Source: UBA2834 sp963623365 (GTDB lineage Bacteria; Patescibacteriota; Saccharimonadia; Saccharimonadales; Saccharimonadaceae). From it: a stretch of 64,000 bases of DNA. Shown here in pieces: positions 26,752 through 34,941 of the stretch. Location of the stretch: contig CAVFJY010000001.1 of assembly GCA_963623365.1 (NCBI GenBank), forward strand, positions 62,001 to 126,000. The letters are read 5' to 3'. The number at the start of each line of letters is the position of its first letter. The first letter of the stretch is position 1. A model generated the notes under the pieces. The model saw nothing but the letters and a program-made list of their open reading frames with translations, searched no databases and was not told the origin of the DNA. Both the position numbers and the translations under genes were made by a program.

Positions 26752-27108
26752 TTATTTCTTCAAAAAGCGCTCGAGAAACCCTTTCTTATCGTAATTAGTT
26801 TTTTCAGTTTTAAAGCGACGAATTTGCCCCATCAATTTGGCTTCGAGGATATCGATGCCGGCAAAGGTATTGGAGCATTCTTCTTTGGCATTGAGAACTT
26901 TGCCGCCTGGAATGTCGAGCGTTGCGGAGATTTCATATTTATTGCCATGCGCACGGTCGACCTGAGTGACAACTACCTTGGCAACGAGGTCTTTGCGGTT
27001 TTGGCGAGGCAAATAGCGATCGAGCTTACCAATCCGCTTCTGGACATATTTCTGGAAGCTTTCCTCGACTTTGTAATTCGAGCCGCTAATGTCAATATTT
27101 TCAATCAT
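26752..27108 (-). CDS. hpf: Ribosome hibernation promoting factor, short form
   Basis: Ribosome-associated inhibitor of the HPF/RaiA family, 118 residues, which binds the 30S decoding region in slow growth. The beta-alpha-beta-beta-beta-alpha fold is read from INISG-like start IENIDISGSNYKVEESFQKY, IGKLDRYLP, AKVVVTQVDR and AKEECSNTFAGIDILEAKL. It lacks the C-terminal dimerisation domain of the long form. AAAGGAG in the last codons of serS sets the start at 27108; the genes are 1 bp apart and translationally coupled. Confidence 0.9.
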   Translation of the reverse strand: MIENIDISGSNYKVEESFQKYVQKRIGKLDRYLPRQNRKDLVAKVVVTQVDRAHGNKYEISATLDIPGGKVLNAKEECSNTFAGIDILEAKLMGQIRRFKTEKTNYDKKGFLERFLKK

Positions 27109-27109
27109 G

Positions 27110-28411
27110 TTAGATAGTCTCCTTTCCATCCATGTATTTGCGCAAAACTTCAGGGATACGGATGGTCATATCCTCGTTTTGATAGTTTTCGATAATAGCA
27201 ATCATAATACGCCCCAACGCGAAGGCAGTAGCGTCATTAGTATGCACCAGCTCGACTTCACCCGACTCACGCCGCACGCGCGTATTGAGGCGACGCGACT
27301 GGTAGTCGGTCATATAGTCGGCAGTATGCGTCTCACGGTATTTATTCTGACCTGGGAGCCAGACTTCCATATCAATACCGCGCGCATCAGGCTTACCAAT
27401 ATCGAAAGTACATTTGCGAATTACGCGATATGGAAGACGAAGTTGTTCAATTAGCCAGCGCTGGATTGCGACAAAGAGTTCATGCTCCTTGCGGCTGGTT
27501 TCTTTAGTCGAGAAGCTCTCCATTTCGAGCTTGTCGAATTGATGCATGCGGATAATACCCTCCATGTCTTTGCCATAAGTTCCTGCCTCTTGACGGAAGG
27601 AAGTGGCATAGCCTAGGTAGCGGGCCGGCAGCTCGGTTTCGGCAAAAATTTCATTGGCATGCATCGAGCCTAATACATGTTCGGCGGAACCTTGTAGCCA
27701 AAGCTCTTCGCCTGCAATTTTATAGCGATCTTCGCGCGGCTCAAGCCGATCCATAGCATCATACATTTCGGTGCGCAGCATTAGTGGTGGCAACACTAGT
27801 GTAAAAGGCTTAGTCGAGAGACCATCAAGCTGATATTTTTGGATAATTTCTTTAATTACGCCCTCATCAGAAAGGCTGTTCATGACGAAATTAACAATCG
27901 CCATCTGGAGCTTGACCATGTCGCCCTTAATATAGGCAAAGCGAGCACCCGTAACTTTAGCGGCACGCTCTTTATCAATCCAGCCACGCGCTTGACCAAT
28001 TTCATAATGATTCTTAGGCGTAAAACTGAATTTGGTTGGCTCGCCAATCACCTCGGCGACTTCATTATCATCTTCAGAGAGACCGACTGGCACATCGGCT
28101 TCAGGAACATTCGGCACGGTTTTAAGTTTTGCGAGATAAACTGGCTCAATTTCGGCCAACTGCGATTCGAGCGCAGACAGCTCTTTTTTGAGCGCTTTGC
28201 CGCGATCAATCAAGGCTTGGTCCGGCTTTCCGTTTTTCATCTGGGCAGAAATCGTATTGCGTTCTTGGCGCAAAGTGTCAATTTTCTGCGATAGACTCTT
28301 GCGCTCGTCATCGAGTTGAAGAATTTCGGCGAGGTCAATCTCATAAGCCTTGTTATGAATAGCATCCTCGACCTGCTGGCGATTCGCACGGATATAATTA
28401 ATATCTAACAT
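27110..28411 (-). CDS. serS: Serine-tRNA ligase
   Basis: Class II synthetase charging tRNA-Ser, 433 residues. The N-terminal long antiparallel coiled coil that clamps the tRNA variable arm covers about residues 30-105. Catalytic motifs follow: motif 2 around YLGYATSFRQEAGTYGKD and motif 3 around NDATAFALGRIMIAIIENYQ. TAGAAT is 6 nt before the ATG with a TGA extension, so the serS-hpf message looks leaderless. Confidence 0.96.
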   Translation of the reverse strand: MLDINYIRANRQQVEDAIHNKAYEIDLAEILQLDDERKSLSQKIDTLRQERNTISAQMKNGKPDQALIDRGKALKKELSALESQLAEIEPVYLAKLKTVPNVPEADVPVGLSEDDNEVAEVIGEPTKFSFTPKNHYEIGQARGWIDKERAAKVTGARFAYIKGDMVKLQMAIVNFVMNSLSDEGVIKEIIQKYQLDGLSTKPFTLVLPPLMLRTEMYDAMDRLEPREDRYKIAGEELWLQGSAEHVLGSMHANEIFAETELPARYLGYATSFRQEAGTYGKDMEGIIRMHQFDKLEMESFSTKETSRKEHELFVAIQRWLIEQLRLPYRVIRKCTFDIGKPDARGIDMEVWLPGQNKYRETHTADYMTDYQSRRLNTRVRRESGEVELVHTNDATAFALGRIMIAIIENYQNEDMTIRIPEVLRKYMDGKETI

Positions 28412-28417
28412 GACTTC

Positions 28418-28426
28418 ATTCTATCA
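28418..28426 (-). promoter_or_regulatory. Extended -10 of serS-hpf, leaderless
   Basis: Minus strand TGA-TAGAAT-GAAGTC-ATG. Confidence 0.6.
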
Positions 28427-28472
28427 TCAAAGCATCATCGTGACTAGCGGAGTTTAAGATTAGCGCAGCATC

Positions 28473-28501
28473 TTGACTTTTTTGGCTGAGTGTGCTATAA
28501 T
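28473..28501 (+). promoter_or_regulatory. Consensus promoter TTGACT-17-TATAAT
   Basis: TTGACT (28473-28478), 17 bp ending GTGTGC, TATAAT (28496-28501). Nearly the same sequence as the promoter at 5738-5766. The leader of about 76 nt holds a GTCGAT/ATCGAC hairpin. Confidence 0.8.
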
Positions 28502-28583
28502 AATAGAAGCTCGCTGTTTTTGAAGTGAGAGCAGTTCGGTCACGTCGATGTTATCGACTGGAGATACATAGGAGGTGTTTTAA

Positions 28584-28955
28584 ATGGCCGAAAGTACTAA
28601 AAAGAGAAAGAAAAGCTACACAATGCTCCTCAACGAATTGGGAGAGGCATTGCTGCGCCGTGGCGCACTGGCGGACGAATTGTCCGAATATACCCAGATG
28701 CGCAAGGAGCAGAAAGCGGTTGCGCGCCATTGTAAGCGCGGCTCAAGAGAGCGTTATCTGGAATGGGCGCGCTATTATGAGATTCGCGCCAGCATTGTGG
28801 ATATCCGCAACGACATCAAGCTGAACCGTGGCGACATTACACGCCTCGAGGATGAAATTTCAACTTGCCGCCCGCGCGCAAATGGCGCGAATGAGGGCGC
28901 AAACGCCGAGAGCCCCGAGGATTCTGACTCGGCCGCAATGTCGGCGGAATTCTGA
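28584..28955 (+). CDS. Small charged helical protein of unknown function
   Basis: Unrecognised cytoplasmic protein of 123 residues. The first 90 residues are Arg/Lys/Glu-rich and should form coiled coils; the last 30 are Ala/Glu/Ser-rich and disordered. No membrane segment or known motif. Translation starts after AGGAGGTG, and the promoter is near consensus, so the protein is probably abundant. It has its own terminator. A role as a nucleic-acid-binding or structural protein is possible only from charge, not from homology. Confidence 0.78.
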   Translation: MAESTKKRKKSYTMLLNELGEALLRRGALADELSEYTQMRKEQKAVARHCKRGSRERYLEWARYYEIRASIVDIRNDIKLNRGDITRLEDEISTCRPRANGANEGANAESPEDSDSAAMSAEF

Positions 28956-29000
28956 GCGTCATAAAGCTCTGATTATTTATCTTTCTCGCTCTTTTCTCTA

Positions 29001-29028
29001 GACCCGGCCAGAAATGGTCGGGTTTTTC
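29001..29028 (+). terminator. Terminator of the charged helical protein gene
   Basis: Stem ACCCGGCC / GGTCGGGT with loop AGAAAT, followed by TTTTT. Confidence 0.85.
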
Positions 29029-29038
29029 CTGTTTGTAG

Positions 29039-29044
29039 TACAAT
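29039..29044 (+). promoter_or_regulatory. -10 box TACAAT, leaderless
   Basis: TACAAT-GAGCTT-ATG, six bases to the start codon at 29051. Confidence 0.55.
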
Positions 29045-29050
29045 GAGCTT

Positions 29051-29407
29051 ATGGATAAGAAGTTGCGAAATTATATTGAATATATTCAAAAAGAAGCGAA
29101 GCATCCGAGTGCAGAATTAATTGAATACCACAAGACAATGACACAGCAATTTCAACATGAACGACTGGTTCATCTGATTGTAACTATGTTTTTCGCGCTA
29201 TTTTTACTGCTCTTCTTCGCGCTATTTCTTGGTCTGGCAATTTTCCTGACAGGCTCGGTGGCGGCGAACTGCCTAATTGGTGGCACAGGGATTATTACTT
29301 TAATTCTGCTAATTACGACATTATTCTATGTGCGCCACTATTACCAACTCGAAAATGGCACACAGGTGCTAGAAGATATCACGCGCAAGTTATATAAACG
29401 CGACTAG
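29051..29407 (+). CDS. Two-helix membrane protein of unknown function
   Basis: Unrecognised, 118 residues. A soluble N-terminal helix (1-40) precedes a pair of hydrophobic helices (about 42-65 and 70-92) and a short basic tail. The stop codon overlaps the stop of the converging gene through a shared CTAG. The transcript looks leaderless. Confidence 0.7.
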   Translation: MDKKLRNYIEYIQKEAKHPSAELIEYHKTMTQQFQHERLVHLIVTMFFALFLLLFFALFLGLAIFLTGSVAANCLIGGTGIITLILLITTLFYVRHYYQLENGTQVLEDITRKLYKRD

Positions 29408-31272
29408 TTTTCGTAGAATTTCTGGCCGGCGAGGGTGTAATATTCAATTCTACCATCTCGACTGGCACCAATATAGCCATTCTCGATGTTGATTAGCATA
29501 TAATTTTGCAAGGCACGTGTGCCATCGACCCGATACAAATCGTATTGTTTATCGGCGACTTTGCAGAGATAGAAATCGGCAATTTTCTTGATTATCCGAC
29601 AAGCATCGGCGGAGATAATTACTTCACCCCGAGCAGAGACAAGACCAGAGGATATAATCTCATATTCTTCGAACTCTTTTTGATATAAAGACTTTCTTGT
29701 AGTGGCCGACTTGTTGAGCTCGTAGGTTAAATAATTGCCATCTAGATACACAATTCTCATTGCGCTGGCTAGCTCTTCGAATTTGTTTTCAGCGTTCAGC
29801 TTGAGCAAATATGCCCCATCGCCGCTAGTCATAACATAATTGCCATTTTGATCTGGACCAGAAATAGCGTTCGCCCCAAGCCCTTTTAGTGCCGTTTGGT
29901 CAAATAAGACCTCGCCGTCCTCGTCGTAATATATTCCCCCGTTAAGTAAATAGCCCGCATCTGTCTTATAGAAGCTCTTTGCGTTTTCTACTTTAATCGT
30001 CTTGTCGCCAGCAATAATTGTAAGCACGCCATTACTTAGATAGGCGTAATGATTATGGTCGTGGATGATACGGTTCTTTTCCGTGGATAGGATTGAGAAT
30101 ATAGCACCACCTTCGTCAATGCAATAATCCCCAGTCACCGAACAAACACGGTCAATGAGACCACTGTCCAAATCTTCGGCAGCGATCAAATGGTCATATT
30201 TATCATAATCCCAGTTGTCATACACCTTATCGCCCCAGACGATGACATAGTTAGAAGCAAAATTACCGCTTCTTGAGCGATTATCAATATCGGCAGGTTC
30301 ATTGCTATAGTAATAAAAAATAATGATTTCTCCGTCGCCAGACATTTCCATCCCGCCTAGACTTTTATAGCCATCTTTTATATCAAGCGAAGCACGAATG
30401 ACCCCCGTATCGACCGAAACGAGATAAACTTTTGTTTCAATCGCGAGCACAACAAAACTATACTTGCTATATTTCGCTTCATTTAAATTGCTAACAAGAT
30501 TGCCCAGTCGATTGCCGACATTATCAAAAATGACCGTATCGCCAGCGCTATAGGCGACGGTTAGGCCATACATATCTTCGGCGTCATCGACATACATCAG
30601 TCGCTCACCTTTGGCGTTAATCAGTTGCTTGTCGCCATCTTTCTCAATAAGATAGTTGGCGCCAACACGTTCGATGTTTTGATATTCATCAAAAGGCACG
30701 GACAGCTTGCCAGTGTTGGCAAGAATTGCGGGCTCAGCTTTACTGTTCGTAACTAATGCATAGCCACCACGAAAATCCGTGACGGTCGCATAAGTAAAGT
30801 CCGTCAAACGCTGACCATCACCATTAAAAGCGGCATAGAGCCGATCCCCACCGTCGCGCGCGAGAAAGAAAGCAGTTACACTATCCTCGGCCGTCGCACC
30901 GCCAGGATCGTGGCCAAACAGCGCGACGACACCCCAAATACCTAGTCCGAGCAGCAAAACGACGCCCGCGATTAAGCCAATCAGGATCGGCAAACGACGG
31001 CTGCTTTTAAGCTGCTTAGGCTGAAAGAATTCAATAGTATTAACGTCAACTAATATGGTAGGGTCAACTTGAATTGTGGCAGTTTTGGCGGCAGCAATTT
31101 CAGACAAGGGTCGATAGTTCGGGTCAGCGTCGGCCAAGATAGTGTTATCTGGTGCAGGCTCGGCATTAGCGGCAACGACGGCGTCAGCCTCGGCAGTCAT
31201 CCGCTTCTTGATTGCGTTCGTTTGGTCAATTGCCTCTTTAGCCACATTAGACATTGCGTCGTCGGGTTTCAT
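29404..31272 (-). CDS. Membrane-anchored WG-repeat-like beta-propeller protein
   Basis: Large protein of 622 residues. A cytoplasmic N-terminal region (about 1-92) and one membrane helix (about 95-118) are followed by an external domain with repeated beta strands of the form YALVTNSKAEPAILANTGK and YLIEKDGDKQLINAKGERL. These resemble WG/KWG repeats, which probably form a propeller. There is a short GHDPGG linker after the anchor. The function is unknown; an external binding role is likely. The ATG follows AAGGATAAGC, and TGC-TAAAAT lies upstream. It converges with the two-helix protein gene. Confidence 0.72.
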   Translation of the reverse strand: MKPDDAMSNVAKEAIDQTNAIKKRMTAEADAVVAANAEPAPDNTILADADPNYRPLSEIAAAKTATIQVDPTILVDVNTIEFFQPKQLKSSRRLPILIGLIAGVVLLLGLGIWGVVALFGHDPGGATAEDSVTAFFLARDGGDRLYAAFNGDGQRLTDFTYATVTDFRGGYALVTNSKAEPAILANTGKLSVPFDEYQNIERVGANYLIEKDGDKQLINAKGERLMYVDDAEDMYGLTVAYSAGDTVIFDNVGNRLGNLVSNLNEAKYSKYSFVVLAIETKVYLVSVDTGVIRASLDIKDGYKSLGGMEMSGDGEIIIFYYYSNEPADIDNRSRSGNFASNYVIVWGDKVYDNWDYDKYDHLIAAEDLDSGLIDRVCSVTGDYCIDEGGAIFSILSTEKNRIIHDHNHYAYLSNGVLTIIAGDKTIKVENAKSFYKTDAGYLLNGGIYYDEDGEVLFDQTALKGLGANAISGPDQNGNYVMTSGDGAYLLKLNAENKFEELASAMRIVYLDGNYLTYELNKSATTRKSLYQKEFEEYEIISSGLVSARGEVIISADACRIIKKIADFYLCKVADKQYDLYRVDGTRALQNYMLINIENGYIGASRDGRIEYYTLAGQKFYEN

Positions 31273-31339
31273 GCTTATCCTTATTTAACTACTTATATTT
31301 TAGCAAAAGTACAGCGTTTTAGTAGGACGAGAAGTTCGC

Positions 31340-31368
31340 TTTACTTTTGTGGCTTAATCTGATATAAT
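31340..31368 (+). promoter_or_regulatory. Promoter of rpmE, TTTACT-17-TATAAT
   Basis: TTTACT (31340-31345), 17 bp, TATAAT (31363-31368). It leaves a leader of only about 5 nt before the ATG at 31380. Confidence 0.65.
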
Positions 31369-31379
31369 TGCCAGTAATT

Positions 31380-31709
31380 ATGAAAACATCAATCCAACCT
31401 AAAGACTACCGCTTTGTGGTTTTCGCCGATGAGCAGGCTAAATTTTCATTTTTGACCCGCTCTACTGCAAAGTCGGACGATACGATTAAGTGGACGGATG
31501 GCAAGGAATATCCACTCGTTAAGATGCAAATCTCCAGCGCTTCTCATCCATTCTTCACTGGCGAAGAAAAAATTATCGATACTGAAGGTCGCGTGGACCG
31601 CTTCAAGGCGCGGGCAAAGAAAGCAGCTGCGCTGAAGAACCAGCTCGGCAACAAAGCCGCGAAGGCGCAAAAAGAAGCTGCCAAAAAAGCTGAAAAAAAC
31701 GAGAAATAG
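31380..31709 (+). CDS. rpmE: Large ribosomal subunit protein bL31 type B
   Basis: 109 residues. KTSIQPKDYRFVVFADEQAK, the TWP-like SSASHPFFTGEEK block and RVDRFKARAKK identify bL31. The zinc cysteines of type A are absent, as in type B. The last 30 residues are a Lys/Ala-rich tail not needed by the fold. An in-frame TTG at 31368 would overlap the -10 box, so ATG at 31380 is the start. Confidence 0.93.
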   Translation: MKTSIQPKDYRFVVFADEQAKFSFLTRSTAKSDDTIKWTDGKEYPLVKMQISSASHPFFTGEEKIIDTEGRVDRFKARAKKAAALKNQLGNKAAKAQKEAAKKAEKNEK

Positions 31710-31720
31710 GATAAAGCGAC

Positions 31721-31828
31721 ATGGCAAGAAAGACAAAGAAAGCGGTCGCGAAAGCAAAATTGAACCGCAACAATAATCACAAGCACAGCGAAAAACGCAA
31801 GCACTTAAGCTTGAAAGACGGTCGTTAA
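31721..31828 (+). CDS. 35-residue basic protein downstream of rpmE
   Basis: Short ORF beginning MARKTKKAVAKAK and ending LSLKDGR, 35 residues with a Lys/Arg/His/Asn majority. It starts 11 bp after rpmE, has AGGA nine bases upstream and stops one base before a strong terminator, so it is placed like the last gene of the rpmE unit. Its size and charge resemble tiny ribosomal proteins such as bTHX, but no sequence match is claimed. It may also be chance, although the fit between stop codon and terminator is tidy. Confidence 0.55.
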   Translation: MARKTKKAVAKAKLNRNNNHKHSEKRKHLSLKDGR

Positions 31829-31856
31829 TAAAAATCTCCCTGCGGGGAGATTTTTT
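31829..31856. terminator. Bidirectional terminator between the rpmE unit and queH
   Basis: Stem AAATCTCCC / GGGAGATTT with A-run and T-run flanks, a T6 stretch on the + side. Confidence 0.85.
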
Positions 31857-31902
31857 GTAGTTTTTCTGGGGGGGCTTTGTAGTTCGAAGACTTTTGCGGC
31901 TC

Positions 31903-32556
31903 TTAGATTTGGCGATGGAGCTGGTCGAGCTGCAAGAGATTATCTTCCTTGCTCTGCTCGATAATAGCGCGGACATTGGCATTAGTAGGCGAGATACCGG
32001 TGCGCTTGAGCTGGCGACCAATTTCGCGACCAATGCCGGATTCTTCCTCGGAAAAGACGCAACCGCAATATTTTTGCATGTAGAGGCCGACGCGACGAGC
32101 CTCATCTTGTCCCTCGCGCCAACCTGCGCGAAAGTCGCGATAGACAAATTCGAGGCCGTATTCGGCGGCAAGTTCGGACATGTAGTGTGCGATAAAATCG
32201 TGGCGTTGGTAAATGCTGTAGAGTAGCGTGGTGGAGATGGCGTCGTAGCCATGCGCTTTGGCGTAATCGAAAGTATGACGCAGGCGGAGTGGGTAACAAT
32301 ATGTTTCGCAACGCGTTGTTAATTTATTTGCGACATTACGGCAAAATTCGTCGAGACCATAGACATCATCAAGCTCAAGCTGGATGTTGATGAGCTGGGC
32401 ATATTCCTTGAGACAATCGCGGCGCGCTTTATATTCGGCATAGGGGTGGATGTTGGGATTATACCAGTAGAGCGTCGGCTCAATTCCCTCGGCGCGGAGA
32501 GTTTTAATACAATAGACGCTACAGGGCGCGCAACAAGTATGAAGCAATAATTTCAT
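31903..32556 (-). CDS. queH: Epoxyqueuosine reductase QueH
   Basis: Last step of queuosine formation in tRNA anticodons (position 34): epoxyqueuosine to queuosine. QueH (former DUF208) is recognised by the LLLHTCCAPCSVYC block (residues 3-16) and the late cysteine pair QKYCGCVFSEEESG, which hold metal centres. YWYNPNIHPYAEY and TTLLYSIYQRHDFI are also conserved. Length 217 is usual. No other queuosine gene adjoins, so precursor salvage is likely. TGC-TATAAT lies 7 nt before the ATG; the message seems leaderless. Confidence 0.93.
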   Translation of the reverse strand: MKLLLHTCCAPCSVYCIKTLRAEGIEPTLYWYNPNIHPYAEYKARRDCLKEYAQLINIQLELDDVYGLDEFCRNVANKLTTRCETYCYPLRLRHTFDYAKAHGYDAISTTLLYSIYQRHDFIAHYMSELAAEYGLEFVYRDFRAGWREGQDEARRVGLYMQKYCGCVFSEEESGIGREIGRQLKRTGISPTNANVRAIIEQSKEDNLLQLDQLHRQI

Positions 32557-32563
32557 TGAGGCG

Positions 32564-32572
32564 ATTATAGCA
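32564..32572 (-). promoter_or_regulatory. Extended -10 of queH
   Basis: Minus strand TGC-TATAAT, 7 nt, ATG. It is back to back with the island promoter at 32609. Confidence 0.6.
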
Positions 32573-32608
32573 TACTTGAGCTTAACATATCTGTTTTAAT
32601 GCATTTTG

Positions 32609-32617
32609 TGATATAAT
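32609..32617 (+). promoter_or_regulatory. Extended -10 promoter of the restriction-modification-like island
   Basis: TGA-TATAAT (32612-32617). The expected start, 7 nt downstream, is 32624, exactly the first base of the long closing stem of the leader RNA. Confidence 0.7.
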
Positions 32618-32623
32618 TAAAGA

Positions 32624-32824
32624 GTCCAAATCTTTAATTAATTTATACAACAGAACACAGGGACTATTTCTTGTGTCTACGGTACTCCGGATTTATCGGA
32701 CACCGCAGCACACGGAGTATCTCTGTTGTAAAAGATTTGGACATCCGCTGCGATGTCCGATTTTTGTTGTTAACATCAAAGCGATGTCCAATTTCGTTCT
32801 CTGTTGTAAGAAAGCACAGCAGAG
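32624..32824 (+). ncRNA. Highly structured 5' leader RNA of the island
   Basis: A 201 nt leader before the first island gene. P1 is a perfect 12 bp stem, 32624-32635 with 32731-32742. P2 is a perfect 9 bp stem, 32646-32654 with 32722-32730, abutting P1 on the 3' side. Inside lie P3 (ACACA 32655-32659 with 32672-32676) and P4 (9 bp with one G-U, 32681-32689 with 32713-32721). A terminator-like hairpin at 32739 shares GGAC with P1. The last 9 bp hairpin (32799-32807 with 32816-32824) ends right at the ATG. Several strands occur twice, allowing alternative pairing. A riboswitch-like attenuator is the best guess; it matches no class I know. Confidence 0.65.
32739..32766 (+). terminator. Attenuator-type terminator inside the leader
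   Basis: GGACATC (32739-32745) pairs with GATGTCC (32752-32758), followed by GATTTTTGTTG. The first four bases are also the end of stem P1, so the two structures compete. Confidence 0.55.
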
Positions 32825-33421
32825 ATGTCAACTAGGTCCAAAACCGAGCAAAAACCTAAGCAGATTAAGTCCAAATCTCGCGTTCGCAATCGTGGCGAAG
32901 TTTTTACTAACGCACGCGAAGTTAACAATATTCTTGCCCTAACCCAAGCGACCTCAAACCGTTACTGGCGTTTTCTGGAGCCGGCTTGTGGTAATGGTAA
33001 TTTTCTCGAAGCGATTTTACGTCAACGCCTCGATCATCTAAAACAAGACCGCATTGAATGGCATCCTAAAAATCGCGAATTCTCTGTTCTTAAAGTTCTA
33101 TCTACTATTTATGGCGTCGATATCGCCGCCGACAACATCGCCGAGTGCAAGAAACGTATGCGCGGCGTAATTTTTGATTATTTACCAAAGAAAACATCGC
33201 AAGAATTTCTTCTCGCCATGAAAAAAATCATGGACAGCAACTTGATTGTCGGCGACATGTTAAACGGTACCGACAAAATCTTTTTCACCGAATATTCAAC
33301 TCCCGCCAAGGGCTTTTTTAAGCGACGCGTCTATGCGCTCACGGACATGGAACTTGGCATCGAATCAATTATTAAAGAATATCCAACGGTATCTTACAAG
33401 GAGCTCGCTTATGGAGAATAA
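32825..33421 (+). CDS. Methyltransferase-like protein with SAM fold but no catalytic NPPY
   Basis: 198 residues, first gene of the island. It has motif X-like VFTNAREVNNIL, the SAM loop LEPACGNGNFLEAIL (about residues 50-64), YGVDIAADNI and NLIVGDMLNG, the early motifs of N6-adenine DNA methylases. The chain ends before motif IV, so the catalytic NPPY is missing. It may be the specificity or SAM-binding partner of the next protein, or a half of a split enzyme. The ATG directly follows a 9 bp hairpin and has no proper ribosome site. Downstream overlap is 11 bp. Confidence 0.8.
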   Translation: MSTRSKTEQKPKQIKSKSRVRNRGEVFTNAREVNNILALTQATSNRYWRFLEPACGNGNFLEAILRQRLDHLKQDRIEWHPKNREFSVLKVLSTIYGVDIAADNIAECKKRMRGVIFDYLPKKTSQEFLLAMKKIMDSNLIVGDMLNGTDKIFFTEYSTPAKGFFKRRVYALTDMELGIESIIKEYPTVSYKELAYGE

Positions 33422-34940
33422 AAATCAACAATCGACTAGCTTATTTACGCGTTTGCTTGAGGGCGGACATGTGCCGGATATTTTAGACTGTATTGCTAAC
33501 CTGTCCAGCGACGAGGTTTTCACTCCACCAGATTTAGTCGACAAAATTCTCGATCTTTTTCCAGAAGAAATTTGGCACGATTCTTCCCTGCGCTGGCTCG
33601 ATCCAGCTTGCAAAACTGGCATTTTCTTGCGCCAAATTGCCAAACGTCTCATGGTTGGTTTGCGCAATGAATTTCCAAACGAAAACGTTCGTCGTGAACA
33701 CATTTTTCATAATATGCTTTTTGGCATTGCCATTACAGATTTAACTGCTTTGATGAGCCGGCGCAGTCTTTATACTTCCAAAAATGCGAATAGCAAGAAA
33801 TCTGTCGCTAACTTCGGTACGTCTGATGGCAATATTTCTTATGACAATCGGCCACACACTTATAAAAACGGCGCTTGTATTTATTGTGGCAACAAAGAAG
33901 GTAGCGAGCTCGACCGCTCCGCCGACCGCGAACGCCACGCCTACAATTTTATCCACTTAAAACCAGAGGAGGTAGAAACTATGAAATTCGATGTCATCGT
34001 CGGCAATCCGCCGTATCAACTCAGTACGGAAGGACATGGTGCCCAAGCTGCACCGATTTATCATTATTTCGTAAGACAGGCCAAGAAGCTTAATCCAAGA
34101 TACATGGCTTTCATCATCCCGTCACGTTGGTTTTCGGGGGGCATGGGCCTAAATCAATTTCGCGACGAAATGCTAAACGATCGAAGAATTAAAAGGCTCG
34201 TAGATTATCCCGACTCGAACGATTGTTTTCCTGGCGTATCTATCGAAGGTGGGGTTTCTTATTTTATCTGGGATAAAGATTATGATGGAGATTGTGAAAT
34301 ACAAACTATCATCGGCGACGACACGCAAGATGTCGCTAAGCGCCCATTAAATCAATACGATATTTTCATTCGCCAAAATCAAGCAATTCACATTCTAGAG
34401 AAAGTCCAATCAAAGCATGAAACGACTCTAGAAAATAGAATTTCAGGCATCAACCCCTTCAATTTTCCAACAAATTTCAAAGATTTCGACCAAATCAACA
34501 ACCCCGACAAAATTAAGATTTACGCAAATAAGGCTACTGGTTTTATTCAGCGCTCAAGAGCGCAAACTCATAAAGAATGGATTGATAAATATAAAGTCTT
34601 AATAAGCGAAGCATATGGTGGAGCAGGTAGCAGACCATGGCAGGTCTTAGGAAAACCAATTATCGCTGAGCCCAGCAGTGTTTGCACTTTTACATATATC
34701 GTAACTGGTATTTTTGATAATATCGATTATGCCCAAAACTATGCAAAATATATCAAAACTAAATTTTTCCGTTTTTTGGTTTCCCTTCGTAAAAATACCC
34801 AACATTCGTCATCTAAAGTTTTTGCATTCGTCCCTGATTTACCCTTAAGCCAAGAATGGACAGACGAAAAACTCTATAAGCGATATGAGCTGTCCGCTAA
34901 AGAAATCGATTTCATCGAAGAAAATATAAAGGAAATGTAA
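33411..34940 (+). CDS. N6-adenine DNA methyltransferase (Eco57I-like)
   Basis: Predicted DNA-modifying subunit, 509 residues. Motif X-like VFTPPDLVDKIL, SAM loop WLDPACKTGIFLRQIAKRL (about 64-82) and catalytic FDVIVGNPPYQLS (about 194-206) are clear. Between them is a CIYCGNKEG segment that could hold a metal. The remaining 300 residues look like a target-recognition region. Start at 33411 follows AAGGAG and overlaps the first gene by 11 bp. The C-terminal half is visibly richer in A and T than neighbouring housekeeping genes, as expected for an acquired element. Confidence 0.86.
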   Translation: MENKNQQSTSLFTRLLEGGHVPDILDCIANLSSDEVFTPPDLVDKILDLFPEEIWHDSSLRWLDPACKTGIFLRQIAKRLMVGLRNEFPNENVRREHIFHNMLFGIAITDLTALMSRRSLYTSKNANSKKSVANFGTSDGNISYDNRPHTYKNGACIYCGNKEGSELDRSADRERHAYNFIHLKPEEVETMKFDVIVGNPPYQLSTEGHGAQAAPIYHYFVRQAKKLNPRYMAFIIPSRWFSGGMGLNQFRDEMLNDRRIKRLVDYPDSNDCFPGVSIEGGVSYFIWDKDYDGDCEIQTIIGDDTQDVAKRPLNQYDIFIRQNQAIHILEKVQSKHETTLENRISGINPFNFPTNFKDFDQINNPDKIKIYANKATGFIQRSRAQTHKEWIDKYKVLISEAYGGAGSRPWQVLGKPIIAEPSSVCTFTYIVTGIFDNIDYAQNYAKYIKTKFFRFLVSLRKNTQHSSSKVFAFVPDLPLSQEWTDEKLYKRYELSAKEIDFIEENIKEM

Positions 34941-34941
34941 C

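Noticed and set aside
32624..32824. Leader RNA considered as a retron ncRNA or tracrRNA
   Set aside because: There is no reverse transcriptase and no Cas gene nearby, and the downstream genes are methylase and helicase.
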